A DNA stretch of 64,000 bases, from assembly GCA_002049455.2 (NCBI GenBank), contig KV919006.1, positions 1 to 64,000 on the forward strand, in the 5' to 3' direction. Source of the DNA: Porphyra umbilicalis (lineage: Eukaryota > Rhodophyta > Bangiophyceae > Bangiales > Bangiaceae). Position numbers and translations under genes: made by a program. The notes below the pieces were generated by a model that saw only the letters and a list, made by a program, of their open reading frames with translations, was not told the DNA's origin and ran no database searches. Of this stretch, positions 22,564 through 32,745 are shown one piece after another (position 1 is the stretch's first letter; every line of letters starts with the position of its first letter).

Positions 22564-24070
22564 AGGGGCCTCGCCCCTGGTGCACTCAGGCGAGATCACT
22601 GGCAGCACGTAATGGTGAGGACAGCAGCAGACCGGCCACCGCCGTCTATCATATCCAATTTTCTGGTTAATTCGGCCTCTGATTGGCTGGTTCGGCACAG
22701 CGGTGACAATATCAGAGCGACTCTGACATTGACCGTGTTTTTTCCCTGCGACAAGGTGTTTTGAGACGCTTTTCAGTGGATATGGGCCATGTCCTCATTG
22801 TTCTGCTCGTGTACCCTTGTGTTTCCAGTGATATAATGTGTTGGCGGTGACCTCGTCTCCCAGACATGCTCCCAAAGTACTCGAGGGGGCGGTAGAGGCT
22901 CCAACCGCCACCACCTGCGGCCGCGAAGGGCACCCCTGGCGGCCGGCGGCCATCCCCCGCCCCCTTCGCCAGCGTGTTGGCCCCAACTCTGGTCGCGGCC
23001 TTGGCGGTCGCGTTCGTGTTGGCGGTGGCTGTGGCTTAGGAGGACACGTCGGCTGCTGGGGGGGGGGGGGGGGGGGGTTGCCTCGGCGGCGGTCGGAGCG
23101 GCCGCTGTCAATCGCGGCCGACGCGGCGGACACGGCGGCATCCGTCGGCGCGGCCGAGGAGGGCGGCGGTGTCGGAGGCAGCCGCGGGGACGTGAGCCGC
23201 AATGGACCGGTGGCGGCGGGGCGGCAAAGGTGGCGGCTGCAGGGCGCACCGGCGGCGCCAGTGAGGCCGCGACAGGCCGCCAGCGCAACCGCCTCCCGCG
23301 TGCGGAGATGCCAGAGTTGCGGCTGGTGGAGGTGGCAAGCGGCGACGCCGCGCAGACGGGCGCGGCGGCGGCACCGTCAAGCGGCGCAGCCACCCTTCAA
23401 CCCCGGCACGCGCCGGCCAGGGAGTCGCCAGCGGCGGGGGGGGGGGCGGCGTCGCCGTTGCCGCGTGGCGCTAGCGAAGCCTGCCGCCGCCGGGCAGAGT
23501 GGCGGCGCCTCGGCCGGCGGGATCGCCGAGTGGCGCCACGGTGGCAACGGACGGGGCAGCGGAACGGGCGAGGGACACGCCCCCGCCTTCCCCACGTCGC
23601 GCGGCGGCCAAGGCGCTGCGCGCGTCTGGGAGGTGGGGCGGTGTCGCTGGCGCCGCGTCGACCTCGGGCGGCGAGCGGGCACCGGAAGCGGCAAAGGAGG
23701 GCGCCGCGGCGGCTGCCTCTAACTTCGCGGTTGCAGGTAACAGGCATTCCGCGCGAAGCGGCGCCGTGGCAGCCGACGGGAGCGGCGACTCGGCGGCGGC
23801 TACTCGGCGACGGTGCCTCGGCGCGGCCGGCCGCCGTCGGGCGACGGCGGGGCGACGGCGGCGGTGGCCAGCGACAGGGTGGCGATCTGCACCGGCGGCG
23901 CGAACGCGGCGGGAGGCGCCGCCCGACCACGTCCTCCTGATATGGTTGGTCGCGTGTCAGTCATTGATTGGCACTATATTGGATCAACAAATCTACATCC
24001 ACCAGAATAGTACTTAAACATATGACCGAAATCAGTGGTAAAACTTTGCGCAGATTACGCCAGAAACCGG
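22564..24070 (+). mobile_element. GC-rich repeat element, short copy
   Basis: The first ~360 bp (from AGGGGCCTCGCCCCT, itself an inverted repeat) match 41967-42330 at about 80%, a core stretch at 23810-23930 matches 45620-45740, and the last ~130 bp (23942-24070) match 46252-46381. Between head and tail lies a GGC-rich core with a G20 run at 23058-23077. The shared head and tail with different core lengths mark a dispersed element family. Frames in the core are low complexity. The tail is AT-rich relative to the core and the boundary is abrupt. Confidence 0.75.
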
Positions 24071-25593
24071 CACGGCCGGATGCACTGCGGGTCGGTATTT
24101 CATCGCCGGGATAGTTCTAAATTTGCCGGCTTGTAAATATATAACGAGTAGACGCGAAAGAATGTTTTGAGATAGCCATGCAAAGCTCCTGTGAGATGGC
24201 CTCAGCATGATTCGGAGGATCATGTGCACAACAGTTCCGTCGATCAGCGAAAATCCTACATTTCGGATTACCTGATTCTCGAGTGACCTCTGTGATTCGG
24301 CAGTTCATCCCTACAGTTCTGGACTCGTTCAACGGATCATCTTCGGGACTGTCTCTGGGATCGTTCCAGAAGCAGTGTCATCCTGACCCACAGATCATCT
24401 CGGGGATTGTCATTTGAAAAAAAAGTGAGGACTTGTTCAACTGATAGTCTGACTGCCTCTTCCGCAAACAAAATGTCTGCCTATTTCGTCAACAGTGTGA
24501 ACAAAATCCTTTTGACACTCTCTCCGTTTAGACCAATGCCCATCGTGAAATCTGACATATCATTCATGCGCTTGAGTCTCTGGTGCGATTTCTTCTGATG
24601 CGTATTGAGCTGGGGGATTGCGAGTATTGAACTGGGGGATTGCGAGTATTGAACCGGGGGATTGCGAGCTCGGAACGTGCTGAGTCAGCGTGGTAGCGGA
24701 CGAGATTGCCACTGAGCTGAGGACGAATTTACTGCACGTGTGGGAGACCCAATCATTCATAAATCGGGACTGGGTGCGTCCGGGACTTCACGGTATTCTC
24801 GATGTGCGAGCCGACGCATGTTTACCCAGTTCCCATCCCCTCTGCGCCGGGAAGCAGCGTGTCGGTCGCACGACTACCAAGTCACATTGAGGCTCCCTCT
24901 GCACACGTTTCGTGGCCCAGGAGCGACGCCCCATGGGCAGGTCTTGCTCTCTGATCGGTTTCGGCAGACCCTCCTCACGACGTCACTCGAATTAGTCCAG
25001 GCCATCATCTACGATCGAGTCCTCGAGACAGGAATCTAGATCAATCTTGCGCACTCGTTCACTCAATCTATGACGACGGTCCCCAGGATGATTGTACTCC
25101 GACGCCACGACAGTCCTGAGCACGATCCTCAGGATGGTCCACTTCAGGACGGTTCTCAGCACGATACGCAGAACGATCAGAACCAGCGAATCGGAATGAT
25201 CCTTCATGAGCATGGGGCAGCAACTTCGCCGGACAATTGCCGAATCTGCAGGTGCTGGTGTGAGGATGATTCTCACTGAATATCGGTGCAGATGGTCTTC
25301 GAGCATTTCTGAACTCCACTGCGGGCTTTGTCTCCAAGATCTACAAAAAGTGGGCATAATTTGATCGCATGATCAATGTGCGACAGTTCTGTGAACCGTC
25401 GGTGGGCGAGTTCGAATCTGGCAGTTCTCAGTTTTAAGGAATCGGGGACAAAACGCTGTGTGCTCACCCGCCACTGATTTGCTCTCGTGTTGCTACCGTT
25501 CGCGACACATTTAGCCTCCCAGCGCGACTCTCTGGCTACACTTTGTCGCATTTCGTCGACATTGTGTCGCCCATAAGAAACCAAAGAGTCATC
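24071..25593. other. no gene; diverged repeat words
   Basis: Contains the 22-bp tandem repeat at 24603-24668 and repeated GATC-containing words (24250-24420, 25080-25330). No coding region supported. Confidence 0.4.
24603..24668. repeat. three 22-bp tandem units
   Basis: Unit ATTGAACTGGGGGATTGCGAGT, with one or two substitutions, repeated three times. Confidence 0.85.
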
Positions 25594-26519
25594 TTAAGCA
25601 CGACCGCCGACGAATGCGTTCGACACGTACTCGCCGCCATTGTCGGAGCGTAAAACCTTGATCGTGCTTTCGGTGTGCAGCTGGGCCTTAGTCAGCCACT
25701 TCTTGTACTCAGAGAGCAGATCGCTCTTCTCCTGCAGGAAGACCACGTCCGTCCGGCAAGAGAATTCGTCGGTAAAGGTGCCGAAGTAGAGCGCACTGCC
25801 ACGCGACGGCTCTGACTTTGGCCCGCCCAGGTCCGAGTGCACGAGCTGCAGGCGCTTAGTCACGCGACCTCCTCCTGCACTAGGCATATGCGTCATAGCT
25901 TCGTTCCCATACACGCACGGCTCGCAGGCGTCCTTGCGCGCCATGAAAGTGCACTTCAGTCCGGCAATGTCCTTGTTCTTGATCATCCGCTTAACGCCAG
26001 CCACGCTGACGTGGGCAAGACGCTCATGCCCGAGCTGAGGAGAGGCCATCGCAGCAATATGCGACAGTGGGGCCATGTCCAGGTGGTAGAGCCCGCTTTT
26101 CCGCATGCCGCACGCAGCGATCTTGTCGCTACTCTTAATGATCGTCTTGCCGCCCTTGAATGCCACTTCCGCACCACGCTCCTCCATCATGCCGACCGGC
26201 ATGAGGTTGAAGCCCATAGTAGGAACATGGAGTACCTTCTTCAACTTGATCTTGCGCGTCTTTCCTTGAACGATGACGTTGAGAACGACGGTTCCGACGC
26301 CCGCCGTGGCTACGGACCCCTTGTCACACATCGTGACGCTTCGTCCCGTGGTCGTATGGTAATCGTCGAAGCACACGCGCATCCGGCACTTGTGTGCAGA
26401 CGCCGCAGAGTTGACAAGCCACGACTTTGAGATGTCATCGCTGACAGCCACATTGCCGAAAAGACAGATGGCGTCGTCGCTGTCACTTCTGTCATCAGCC
26501 GCAATCGCGGCCACCTTTT
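25594..26519 (-). pseudogene. Ty1/copia pol fragment: protease and integrase N-half
   Basis: Minus-strand frame of 306 codons. The protease motif reads LVNSAASAH where an active copia protease has Asp in D-S-G-A-S: Asp is Asn and Gly is Ala, so it is probably dead. The integrase zinc region follows (LGHERLAHV ... CEPCVYG), then the first two catalytic Asp residues (VHSDLGGP and RSDNGGEYVS). The frame ends before the catalytic Glu; everything 3' (rest of integrase, reverse transcriptase, RNase H, 3' LTR) is absent, so the element is truncated at about 25.6 kb. Confidence 0.85.
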
Positions 26520-27271
26520 ACTGCCTCTGCCTCTTGGCCTTGAGCTCTGGGCAATCGTGAGAGATGTGCCCGAACTTATGGCGGTAGTAGCACTCGATCT
26601 TGGGGAGGTCACCACGGCGCCCTTGACCTCGATAGATGGCGCCGACGAGGGCCATGTCGCCAATTCGCTTGGTCTACGGTGACTTGTCCGCCTGCCGTCG
26701 CTCCTCCTGAAGCAAGCGGCTGTTGACAAAGACGAGGCTCAGCTCGTCCTCCGCCTTGGCGTCGAGAGCCACCAGCAGGTTCTCGTACTTGGACGTCAGC
26801 CCGTTGAGGACGTTCATGGCGACATCCATCTCCGTCACCTCGCCGCCCATGGCCTTGAGGTTCTCTCCGAGGTTGCGCCCGCGGTTGATGTATCCCAGCA
26901 TGCCCTCGCCGATGTTCATCGCGACGGTGTAGAACTCGCGTCGCGCCTTCATCTTTTTCATCAAACTCTTGCGCTGGAAGATATCTTGCAGCGTCGACCA
27001 CATTTCCGCCGTCGTCATGCAACCCGACACGTGTTCGAGCTGCTTAGACCCAAGAGTGAGCCCGATGATGGCGCTCGTCTTCGTGTCTCGACGTTTCCAC
27101 AAAGCTAACTCACGGGTTTCCGCTTCCGTTGGCTTGCTGTCTTCGTCAAGCTTATCGTCCAGGTAGCGCAGCGTCAGGACCATCATAATACGCTGACGCC
27201 ACTCGTGGAAGTTCGTCTGCGTCAACTAGTCGATCTTGATGCCGGCCATTCCGGCAGCGCTTCCGTCCATG
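26520..27271 (-). pseudogene. Ty1/copia gag of the same truncated element
   Basis: A UBN2/Retrotran_gag_2-type capsid: NFHEWRQRI, YLDDKLDED, TAEMWSTLQDIF, MDVAMNVLNGLTSKYENLL in the expected order. A TAG lies in frame near 27226, shortly after the probable start (MDGSAAGMAG). The frame is interrupted again at about 26673 before the zinc knuckle, which reads CYYRHKFGHISHDC, so the second Cys of C-x2-C-x4-H-x4-C has become Arg. Gag and pol lie in one frame separated by stop codons. Confidence 0.8.
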
Positions 27272-27406
27272 ATGTCGTTTTGTCGTAGCGCCCGACCTTG
27301 CCGAGCCTTGCGCCGTGACCATAACGTCCTTGAACCAACCTGACCTCGTCTTTTTCGACTGCCGCGACGCCGACTGGCACACCTTGCACTTGTCACAGCC
27401 CCGGCT

Positions 27407-27420
27407 CTGGGTCAATAACC
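27407..27420 (-). promoter_or_regulatory. degenerate half-tRNA-iMet primer binding site
   Basis: Minus strand reads GGTTATTGACCCAG, two changes from GGTTATGGGCCCAG, the complement of the initiator tRNA anticodon stem-loop used by copia-type elements. It lies right next to TAACA, the expected end of a 5' LTR, which therefore starts at 27421 on this map. The far LTR edge could not be set and no second LTR is present. Confidence 0.6.
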
Positions 27421-27889
27421 TGTTAGGATTCGAAAACTGTACCACTCAGCTACAGCCACAATACCGCTGTGAATGGTCCTGAGGAGTTCAAACTTATAGT
27501 CCAACACATTACCCCTCCTTGGTTGCGTACCGTTTTTTTTTCCTCACCGCCATCCAACTCGCCTGCGTGGCACCATGCGACTCGCTCTGTCACCACATGC
27601 TTCGCTTCCGATGGTAAGCCGTGCAGACTGTGACGCGCACTGTTCTCGGCAGAGCGGAAGTGTGGAGTGCGGCTGCCAATGCTTTTCGTTGTGACCTCCA
27701 TGCCAGTTGCTGGTTTTTTTCTTTTCCTTTTTGTCTTTTTCATGACTGTGATGGAAAACGTACAAGCAAGCATGACCAAAAGATATTCGAGGCTGCCCTT
27801 GGTAATGAACGCACCGGGCATGAGCCACGTGTCGGCGGCGTCGAGGGTTGGCGGCGTGGCATCCATGGTCGGTGAGGCGGGCTGCTGGG
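27421..27889. other. putative LTR remnant and flank, no gene
   Basis: The first part is probably the 5' LTR of the truncated copia element. Its sequence does not match the 365-bp LTRs at 39601 and 49936, so it belongs to another copia family. Poly-pyrimidine stretches occur near 27530 and 27712-27745. Confidence 0.4.
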
Positions 27890-28574
27890 GTTCTGTGGCT
27901 GCCGCGTCGGCGGCGTCGATGACGTATGCGTTGCGTCGCGATTCGGTGTGGTGCTGTGGCGTGGGGACTGCGCCCCTGTGTAGGCGACCTCGTCGGACGC
28001 TGGTTGCTGACGACAAGCCTGTGTGAGGCAGGGCGCGGGTTTCTGGGCCGCCATCTTCGTCGCGGTGCTTGTCATCGGCTCTGCGGGCGACGCCTGCGCG
28101 GGGCTAGGGTTGGGGGCTCTGGGCCACCGTGTCGACGCCGGCGGTGGTCATCGCCTGTATGGACGACGCCTGCGCGGGGCTGGAGATCAGGTTTTGGGCC
28201 GCCGTGTCGGCGGCAGAGCTGGTCGCCAGCTCTGTACGCACGGCCTGCGCGGTGCTGAGGGTTGAGGGCCGCATCGACCGGCCGGAGGCTGTGCTCGTGA
28301 AAACCAGTGTGAAAGACTACTGCGCAGGGGTAGAGGTAGGGGTCTGGGCCGCAGTGTCGGCGGCGGTGCTGGTTGTCACCTGTGAGAACGACGTCGGCAC
28401 GGGGCTGGGGGTCGGGGTTTGGGCCGCCGTGTCGTCGGCAGAGCTGGTCGTCGGATCTGTTCATAATGCCTGCGTAGAGCTTGGGAGGAGGGGCTATGCC
28501 GCCCTGTGGGCGGTTGTGTGTGTCGACGGCAGTGCGGGCAAGGCCTGCGTGGGGCCTCGGTGGGCGGGTTTGTG
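27890..28574 (+). repeat. 75-bp tandem array, about nine units
   Basis: Units of exactly 75 bp in most cases, each starting near T-T-TGGGCCGCC and carrying GACGCCTGCGCGGGGCT (boundaries about 27890, 27965, 28045, 28120, 28195, 28270, 28345, 28420, 28495). Because 75 is a multiple of three, one plus frame carries repeated WAAVSAAELV...ACAGL units of 25 residues over 28129-28674. It could be part of a repeat-protein gene, but flanking stops and one indel near 28040 leave this open. Confidence 0.8.
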
Positions 28575-29239
28575 TAGCATATCTCTGCTCCCAATTGACA
28601 ATTGGCCACAAGTAGCCCCCTTGACGGGCCAAAGCCCATGTATTGTGGGAATTGGCCTGTGGCACGCCATTTAGGGGGTTACTACCGCATTTTTTAATTT
28701 TTTATTGTTTGTTTCCTTACTGTCTCATCTGTCTGCCGGCACTCCTTACGATCGCTTGTGATCGGACCGTCGATCGACCAGTGCCCTTGTTCATATCAAA
28801 TCACCATGGATCCGGGGTCGCCGTCGTGGGCACCTCCCGGCTCCCCATCGGATGCCCTTCAACAAAAGGTATTTCTTCCTCGCCGCGAAGGCGATAGAAC
28901 TCGCTTTATTGCTTGGCTTCGGTCGGTCTCAGTACACTATTAATTGCACCAACTGTATTAATACCACATTTGGTGGAGCAGCAGGAGATACCCTCGCCTG
29001 GATCGTGCCTCGCGGCACGGTGTCCCCGAAAACTTTCTTGCTGCCTCGTGGCATTGTGACTGTCTTTATACGGTCGCTCGGCGCGCGGGGCGTAAGCCAT
29101 CGACTTGTGGGCGTGGTGCCGGGGGCATCACGGTTGAGATCTTCGACGTTGGCGCGCAGGGCGATATTCAAGTCAAAACACTTTTTTCAGGTCCCAGTTT
29201 GTTTACTGGTGGTACCGGCGGCACTCGGTGAGCCAGAGA
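28575..29239. other. leader region of the outer gypsy element, no gene
   Basis: A poly-T stretch at 28692-28709 and an ordinary-composition region before the gag frame. It probably holds the outer element's 5' LTR and leader, but the LTR cannot be defined because its 3' partner is not in this window. Confidence 0.35.
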
Positions 29240-30435
29240 CGGAAAGTTACAAGCTGGCTACCGGCAAGCGGGCGGGGGACAAGGCACTCCTGCCGCCTTC
29301 GACGCCCCAACGGACGATGCTCCTACTTCTCCCATCCCTGCGGATCAAGCCGCCTCCGGGCAGATGCAGGTGGTGGAGCGCCTAGAGGCGGCTGTTGAAG
29401 CACTTCAACGATGCCTGACGGCCCAAGAACAGACTAACGAGTCTCAGGCGCGAGCCAATGACAAGTTGGTCGACGACGTCGAGGCCCTGCGCAAGGTCGA
29501 TTCCCACAAGGGGAATCGCCGTGTGGCTAGCTCTCGCCGCCAGTCGGGCGACAAGACCAAGAACGTCAAGAAGACAAGCAAGGTGAATAAAGACAAGTCC
29601 GTCCGTAAGGATGATCCGGCTAACGCCGCGCCATCCTCATGTTCCGATGATTCTGCCTCTGGGTCAAGCCCGACGTCGTCAGACGACGGCAGCTCCAACG
29701 CGACGGACACGTCCTCCTCGGACGATTGTCACGCGCCGCCAGGCCCGCCGTCGCACCCAAGTTGGTTGTCGCCGAGCGACTGCTCGGGAGAGTCGGACGC
29801 GACCGCGCGTAAGCGCCCCGCGACCCCCACCAAACGGAAGAAGCGCCTTGAAAAGGCCGATAGGATCAAAGTGATCCGCCCGACTAATAGCCGCTGAGAG
29901 ACACTCCTGGACTACAGGACGTACTTCCTGATCCGCCGTCAATTGACATATACGCCTAAGGAGGCACAACGGTCGCATCGTCTCGACAAACGTTTAGACG
30001 GATCGTTCCATGGGCAACAGCCACTCACGGGAGCCCTGATCTTGGGCATCTTCCCGTTCTTCACGACCTTTCGCCGCGCGTGCGACGCGGCTGGGCTGAC
30101 GCATGGTCAAGCCCTTCCGCTCACGGTCTTTTGTCTTGCCGGCAACGCCAAGATCGTCTTTTTTCGCGCGCTTAACAGCCTCCTTGGACGTCAACGTTAT
30201 GCCATCCGTACATACGGAGATGCCGTCAACTGGCTTCTTTCGAAGTATGCGACACACGCAACTATACCTTACTCCTACCAAGACATCATTAAGATGAAGC
30301 AACGAAACAACAAGGCGCCCACGGCCTTTGATCACCGTGTGGAAACGCAATGCGACCTTCTTAACGGTTTGTTCGACATCCAAGACGTTAAGGAGGTCTT
30401 CATCACGGGTCTTTCGGACCTTATGCAAGCGCACA
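29240..30435 (+). pseudogene. gag of outer Ty3/gypsy element
   Basis: One frame open from about 29240, with one in-frame TGA at 29895-29897. N-terminal part: a coiled-coil stretch (VVERLEAAVEALQRCLTAQEQ), then a Lys-rich and Ser/Asp-rich linker with PTKRKKR. After the stop comes a capsid-like helical domain (LILGIFPFFTTFRRACDAAG, AVNWLLSKYA, AFDHRVETQCDLLNGL, VKEVFITGL). The frame is cut at 30436 by the second gypsy element, and the downstream part of this element probably resumes near 37.5 kb. The N-terminal coiled coil plus capsid order is usual for gypsy Gag. Confidence 0.7.
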
Positions 30436-30558
30436 TGTGCCGGTCGGAGAACTTACAGTTGGAAGGGGCGTGGCCCCTCAGCTGTGGACAGCACACCCCC
30501 GGGGGCCGTCCCAAAATATCCCGATCCGGGCCAGCAAGGGAATGACCTGTCCAGATCT
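30436..30558 (+). repeat. 5' LTR-like direct repeat, 123 bp
   Basis: Same length as 36791-36913 with three substitutions. The probable Gag ATG (30542) lies inside its last 17 bases, which is unusual for an LTR element. Contains GGGGCGTGGCCCC, a short inverted repeat. Confidence 0.7.
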
Positions 30559-31879
30559 CGCTCAAGATGCCCCCCGCCGAGGTTCTCCAGTGAACACGCG
30601 GAAGAGCCGCAGCAAAGGGAAGTCACGGCGTCACCGTAGCCCCTCGTTGTCATCGTTGTCTTCATCTTCCTCGCCGTCGCCGGCGACAACCGACAACGAC
30701 GACGACCACGTGGGGCGCAAGGCGGGGTCCGGCAAGTTGGTGGTCCTCGAGTGCCCGGACGATCGCTTCGCGGGCGTCCTGGCCTACCGATCGTACCGCC
30801 TGCGGAACCGTCACTCGACCTACAGGGCGTCCCAGGCCCGCAAGATGGGACGGACGGCCAAGAATATGAAGTTCTCCTTCGGGGGGACCCCGATGTTCAA
30901 CGGGAAGGAACCCCTCGAGGTCTCCTCGTGGCTCCAAAAGTTCGTCAAGGCCTGCGATGACAACGACGTGTCCGAGGGGATGGGTTTGTACCTAATTCCC
31001 AACTTCCTCGCGGGCGACGCTGAGACGCGGTTCACTCGGAACCTACCGGGGTCGGATATCGCGGGCGGACGGGGCTCGCTTGGATCCCTTCCCGCGGCGG
31101 TCAATTGGTTGTTGTCGACCTACGCGGAGCCGCACGCTTTGGGGCTGGTGCAGGACAAGTTTAGCCGGGCGGCGCTCGTGGACAACGAGGGTGTGGATGC
31201 CTTCGCGGCACGTCTACGGAGCCTCGCGGAGCTTTGCGGCAACATCCACTCCGAGGGGACAATGAAACAGCACCTGATCCAAGACCTACCGGAGTATCTA
31301 CGGACGGATGCCTTCGTGTACAACTCGGCGCAACGAAGCTACCAGCAGTTGTCGACCTACGTGGCGGGGAAATATCGGGCCGCCAAGGACGTCATGGCGT
31401 TTGCCAGCCGGGGGTCATCCGGGGGATCATCTCGGAAGGGCCAGACGTCGACGGGGCCCCGAGGTATCTCGGTCAACCAACTCCACTCCTCGTGGGCGGA
31501 GGATGACACGGCGATGTACGACACGGTCGCGGTGCTGCCGTCGGGTACCCCGGGGTTCCGCACGGCTGGGGGAGCGCCCTATGTTCGGCGGGAGGCCCCG
31601 ACGGGTCCCCCGCTGTGTTACATGTGTTGGACGCGTGGCCACCGAGTCCCTGATTGCAAGATTCTGACGGAAAAACAGCGGGACCTCGTGAAGGCCGCGC
31701 GGAGCACCTTCCTTCGACAGAGGAACGCGGGAGCGGGCGCCCCCTCGGATCGCACCTCCGTCGTGGCCCTGGTGTGGGACGACCTTTTGGGCGGTGTGGA
31801 GTCAACGAGGACGGAAAGGGGGGACGCCCTGCCCGTGGCAACCCCGGCCAAGGGCCGCCGCGGGGCGGAAAACGCCTAG
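30542..31879 (+). CDS. Gag of the nested chromodomain gypsy element
   Basis: Start chosen at ATG 30542; the frame is open further upstream through the direct repeat but with no ATG. An N-terminal Arg/Ser-rich and Asp-rich region is followed by a retrotransposon capsid domain (FSFGGTPMFNGKEPLEVSSW, FLAGDAETRF, AVNWLLSTYAEP, FAARLRSLAELCGN, QHLIQDLPEYLRTDAFV) and one perfect zinc knuckle CYMCWTRGHRVPDC at about 31614-31656. The frame is intact for 446 codons. The pol frame overlaps it by about 225 bases in the -1 register, so pol would need a frameshift; no classical slippery heptamer was identified in the overlap. It packages element RNA in virus-like particles. Confidence 0.85.
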   Translation: MTCPDLAQDAPRRGSPVNTRKSRSKGKSRRHRSPSLSSLSSSSSPSPATTDNDDDHVGRKAGSGKLVVLECPDDRFAGVLAYRSYRLRNRHSTYRASQARKMGRTAKNMKFSFGGTPMFNGKEPLEVSSWLQKFVKACDDNDVSEGMGLYLIPNFLAGDAETRFTRNLPGSDIAGGRGSLGSLPAAVNWLLSTYAEPHALGLVQDKFSRAALVDNEGVDAFAARLRSLAELCGNIHSEGTMKQHLIQDLPEYLRTDAFVYNSAQRSYQQLSTYVAGKYRAAKDVMAFASRGSSGGSSRKGQTSTGPRGISVNQLHSSWAEDDTAMYDTVAVLPSGTPGFRTAGGAPYVRREAPTGPPLCYMCWTRGHRVPDCKILTEKQRDLVKAARSTFLRQRNAGAGAPSDRTSVVALVWDDLLGGVESTRTERGDALPVATPAKGRRGAENA

Positions 31880-32745
31880 GGGGGGTGGCATCGCCATCCC
31901 CCTCCATCTCCGCTGTCCGCCCCATCTCCCCGGTCGCCCCCCGCCACGTCATGTTTGCCTCCCCTGGGGTAACCGCGACGTGGCCTGTCCCGGCTCGCTG
32001 CCCCTGCCGTCGCGGGCGATATCACCCGCGGTTCAAGGGGACGCTGTTGCTTCTAAGGAAAGAGAATTTTGAGATTAGCGCGTCGTACCAGCTGGCGCCG
32101 TGGCAGACCCCCGTCCCCACGAGGGCGGTGGTTGACACTGGCGCCGGGCCAAGTGCGATCCGCGCGGATATGTTACCCGAAAGGCGGACCAGGTTTGCAT
32201 CGCGGGCGCCGCCCCGGACGCAAGTGAGTGACGCCTCGGGGCAGCTGCTCAAGGTGAACCCGGAGGTGTCGCTGACGATCTACGTCGGGGGTGCCGCCAT
32301 GGAGTATGAGTTCCTCGTGGTCAAGGCACTGTCGGTACCGCTCATCCTCAGGTGGGACTTCCAGCGCAGCTACGTGGACACCATCCCCCCCAAGACGCAG
32401 ACAATCAAGTGGGACGACGGCACGTCCACGGTGGCGACGCGAAGCTGGACGGGGAACACGCGGCCCGCGCCCCCTCGCCGAGGAAACAAGCCGAAGGCCC
32501 CAGCTGGGGCTATCCGGCTTCGGCAAGGGGTAACCTTTGGCCCGCGGTGCATCCAGGCGGTCCAAGTGTGCTGCAACGTCAAGGGGGTCCTCCTGGTACG
32601 GGAACGCCCCTTCAAAATGAGCCGACGGAAGGTACTGTTGCACAACGCGGTCGCGGAGTTCTCCCCCAACACCCCGCGGTCCCTCTACCTGAAGAACATC
32701 GGGGACGTGCCGGTGCACCTAACGAAGGGGCATCTTCACGGCGCT
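31654..32745 (+). pseudogene. gypsy pol 5' part: aspartic protease
   Basis: Frame -1 relative to gag. The protease motif VVDTGAGPSAI is at about 32128-32160, with its catalytic Asp intact, followed by the usual strand order (SLTIYVGG, EFLVVKALSVPLILRWDFQR). It then runs into the linker before reverse transcriptase (SLYLKNIGDVPVHLTKG). Here the frame leaves coding sequence: the next recognisable pol residues, in another frame, are from the C-terminal end of reverse transcriptase. A deletion junction is therefore placed at about 32740. Confidence 0.8.

Noticed and set aside
20440..25330. Satellite array of GATC-containing words
   Set aside because: Words are scattered and too diverged for a period to be measured by eye; mentioned only as repeat-like.
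25400..25440. TTCGAATC, resembling a tRNA B-box
   Set aside because: No matching A-box, acceptor stem or cloverleaf around it.
31654..31879. Programmed -1 frameshift site between gag and pol
   Set aside because: The overlap is in the right register, but no heptamer of the X-XXY-YYZ type was found, so no site is annotated.
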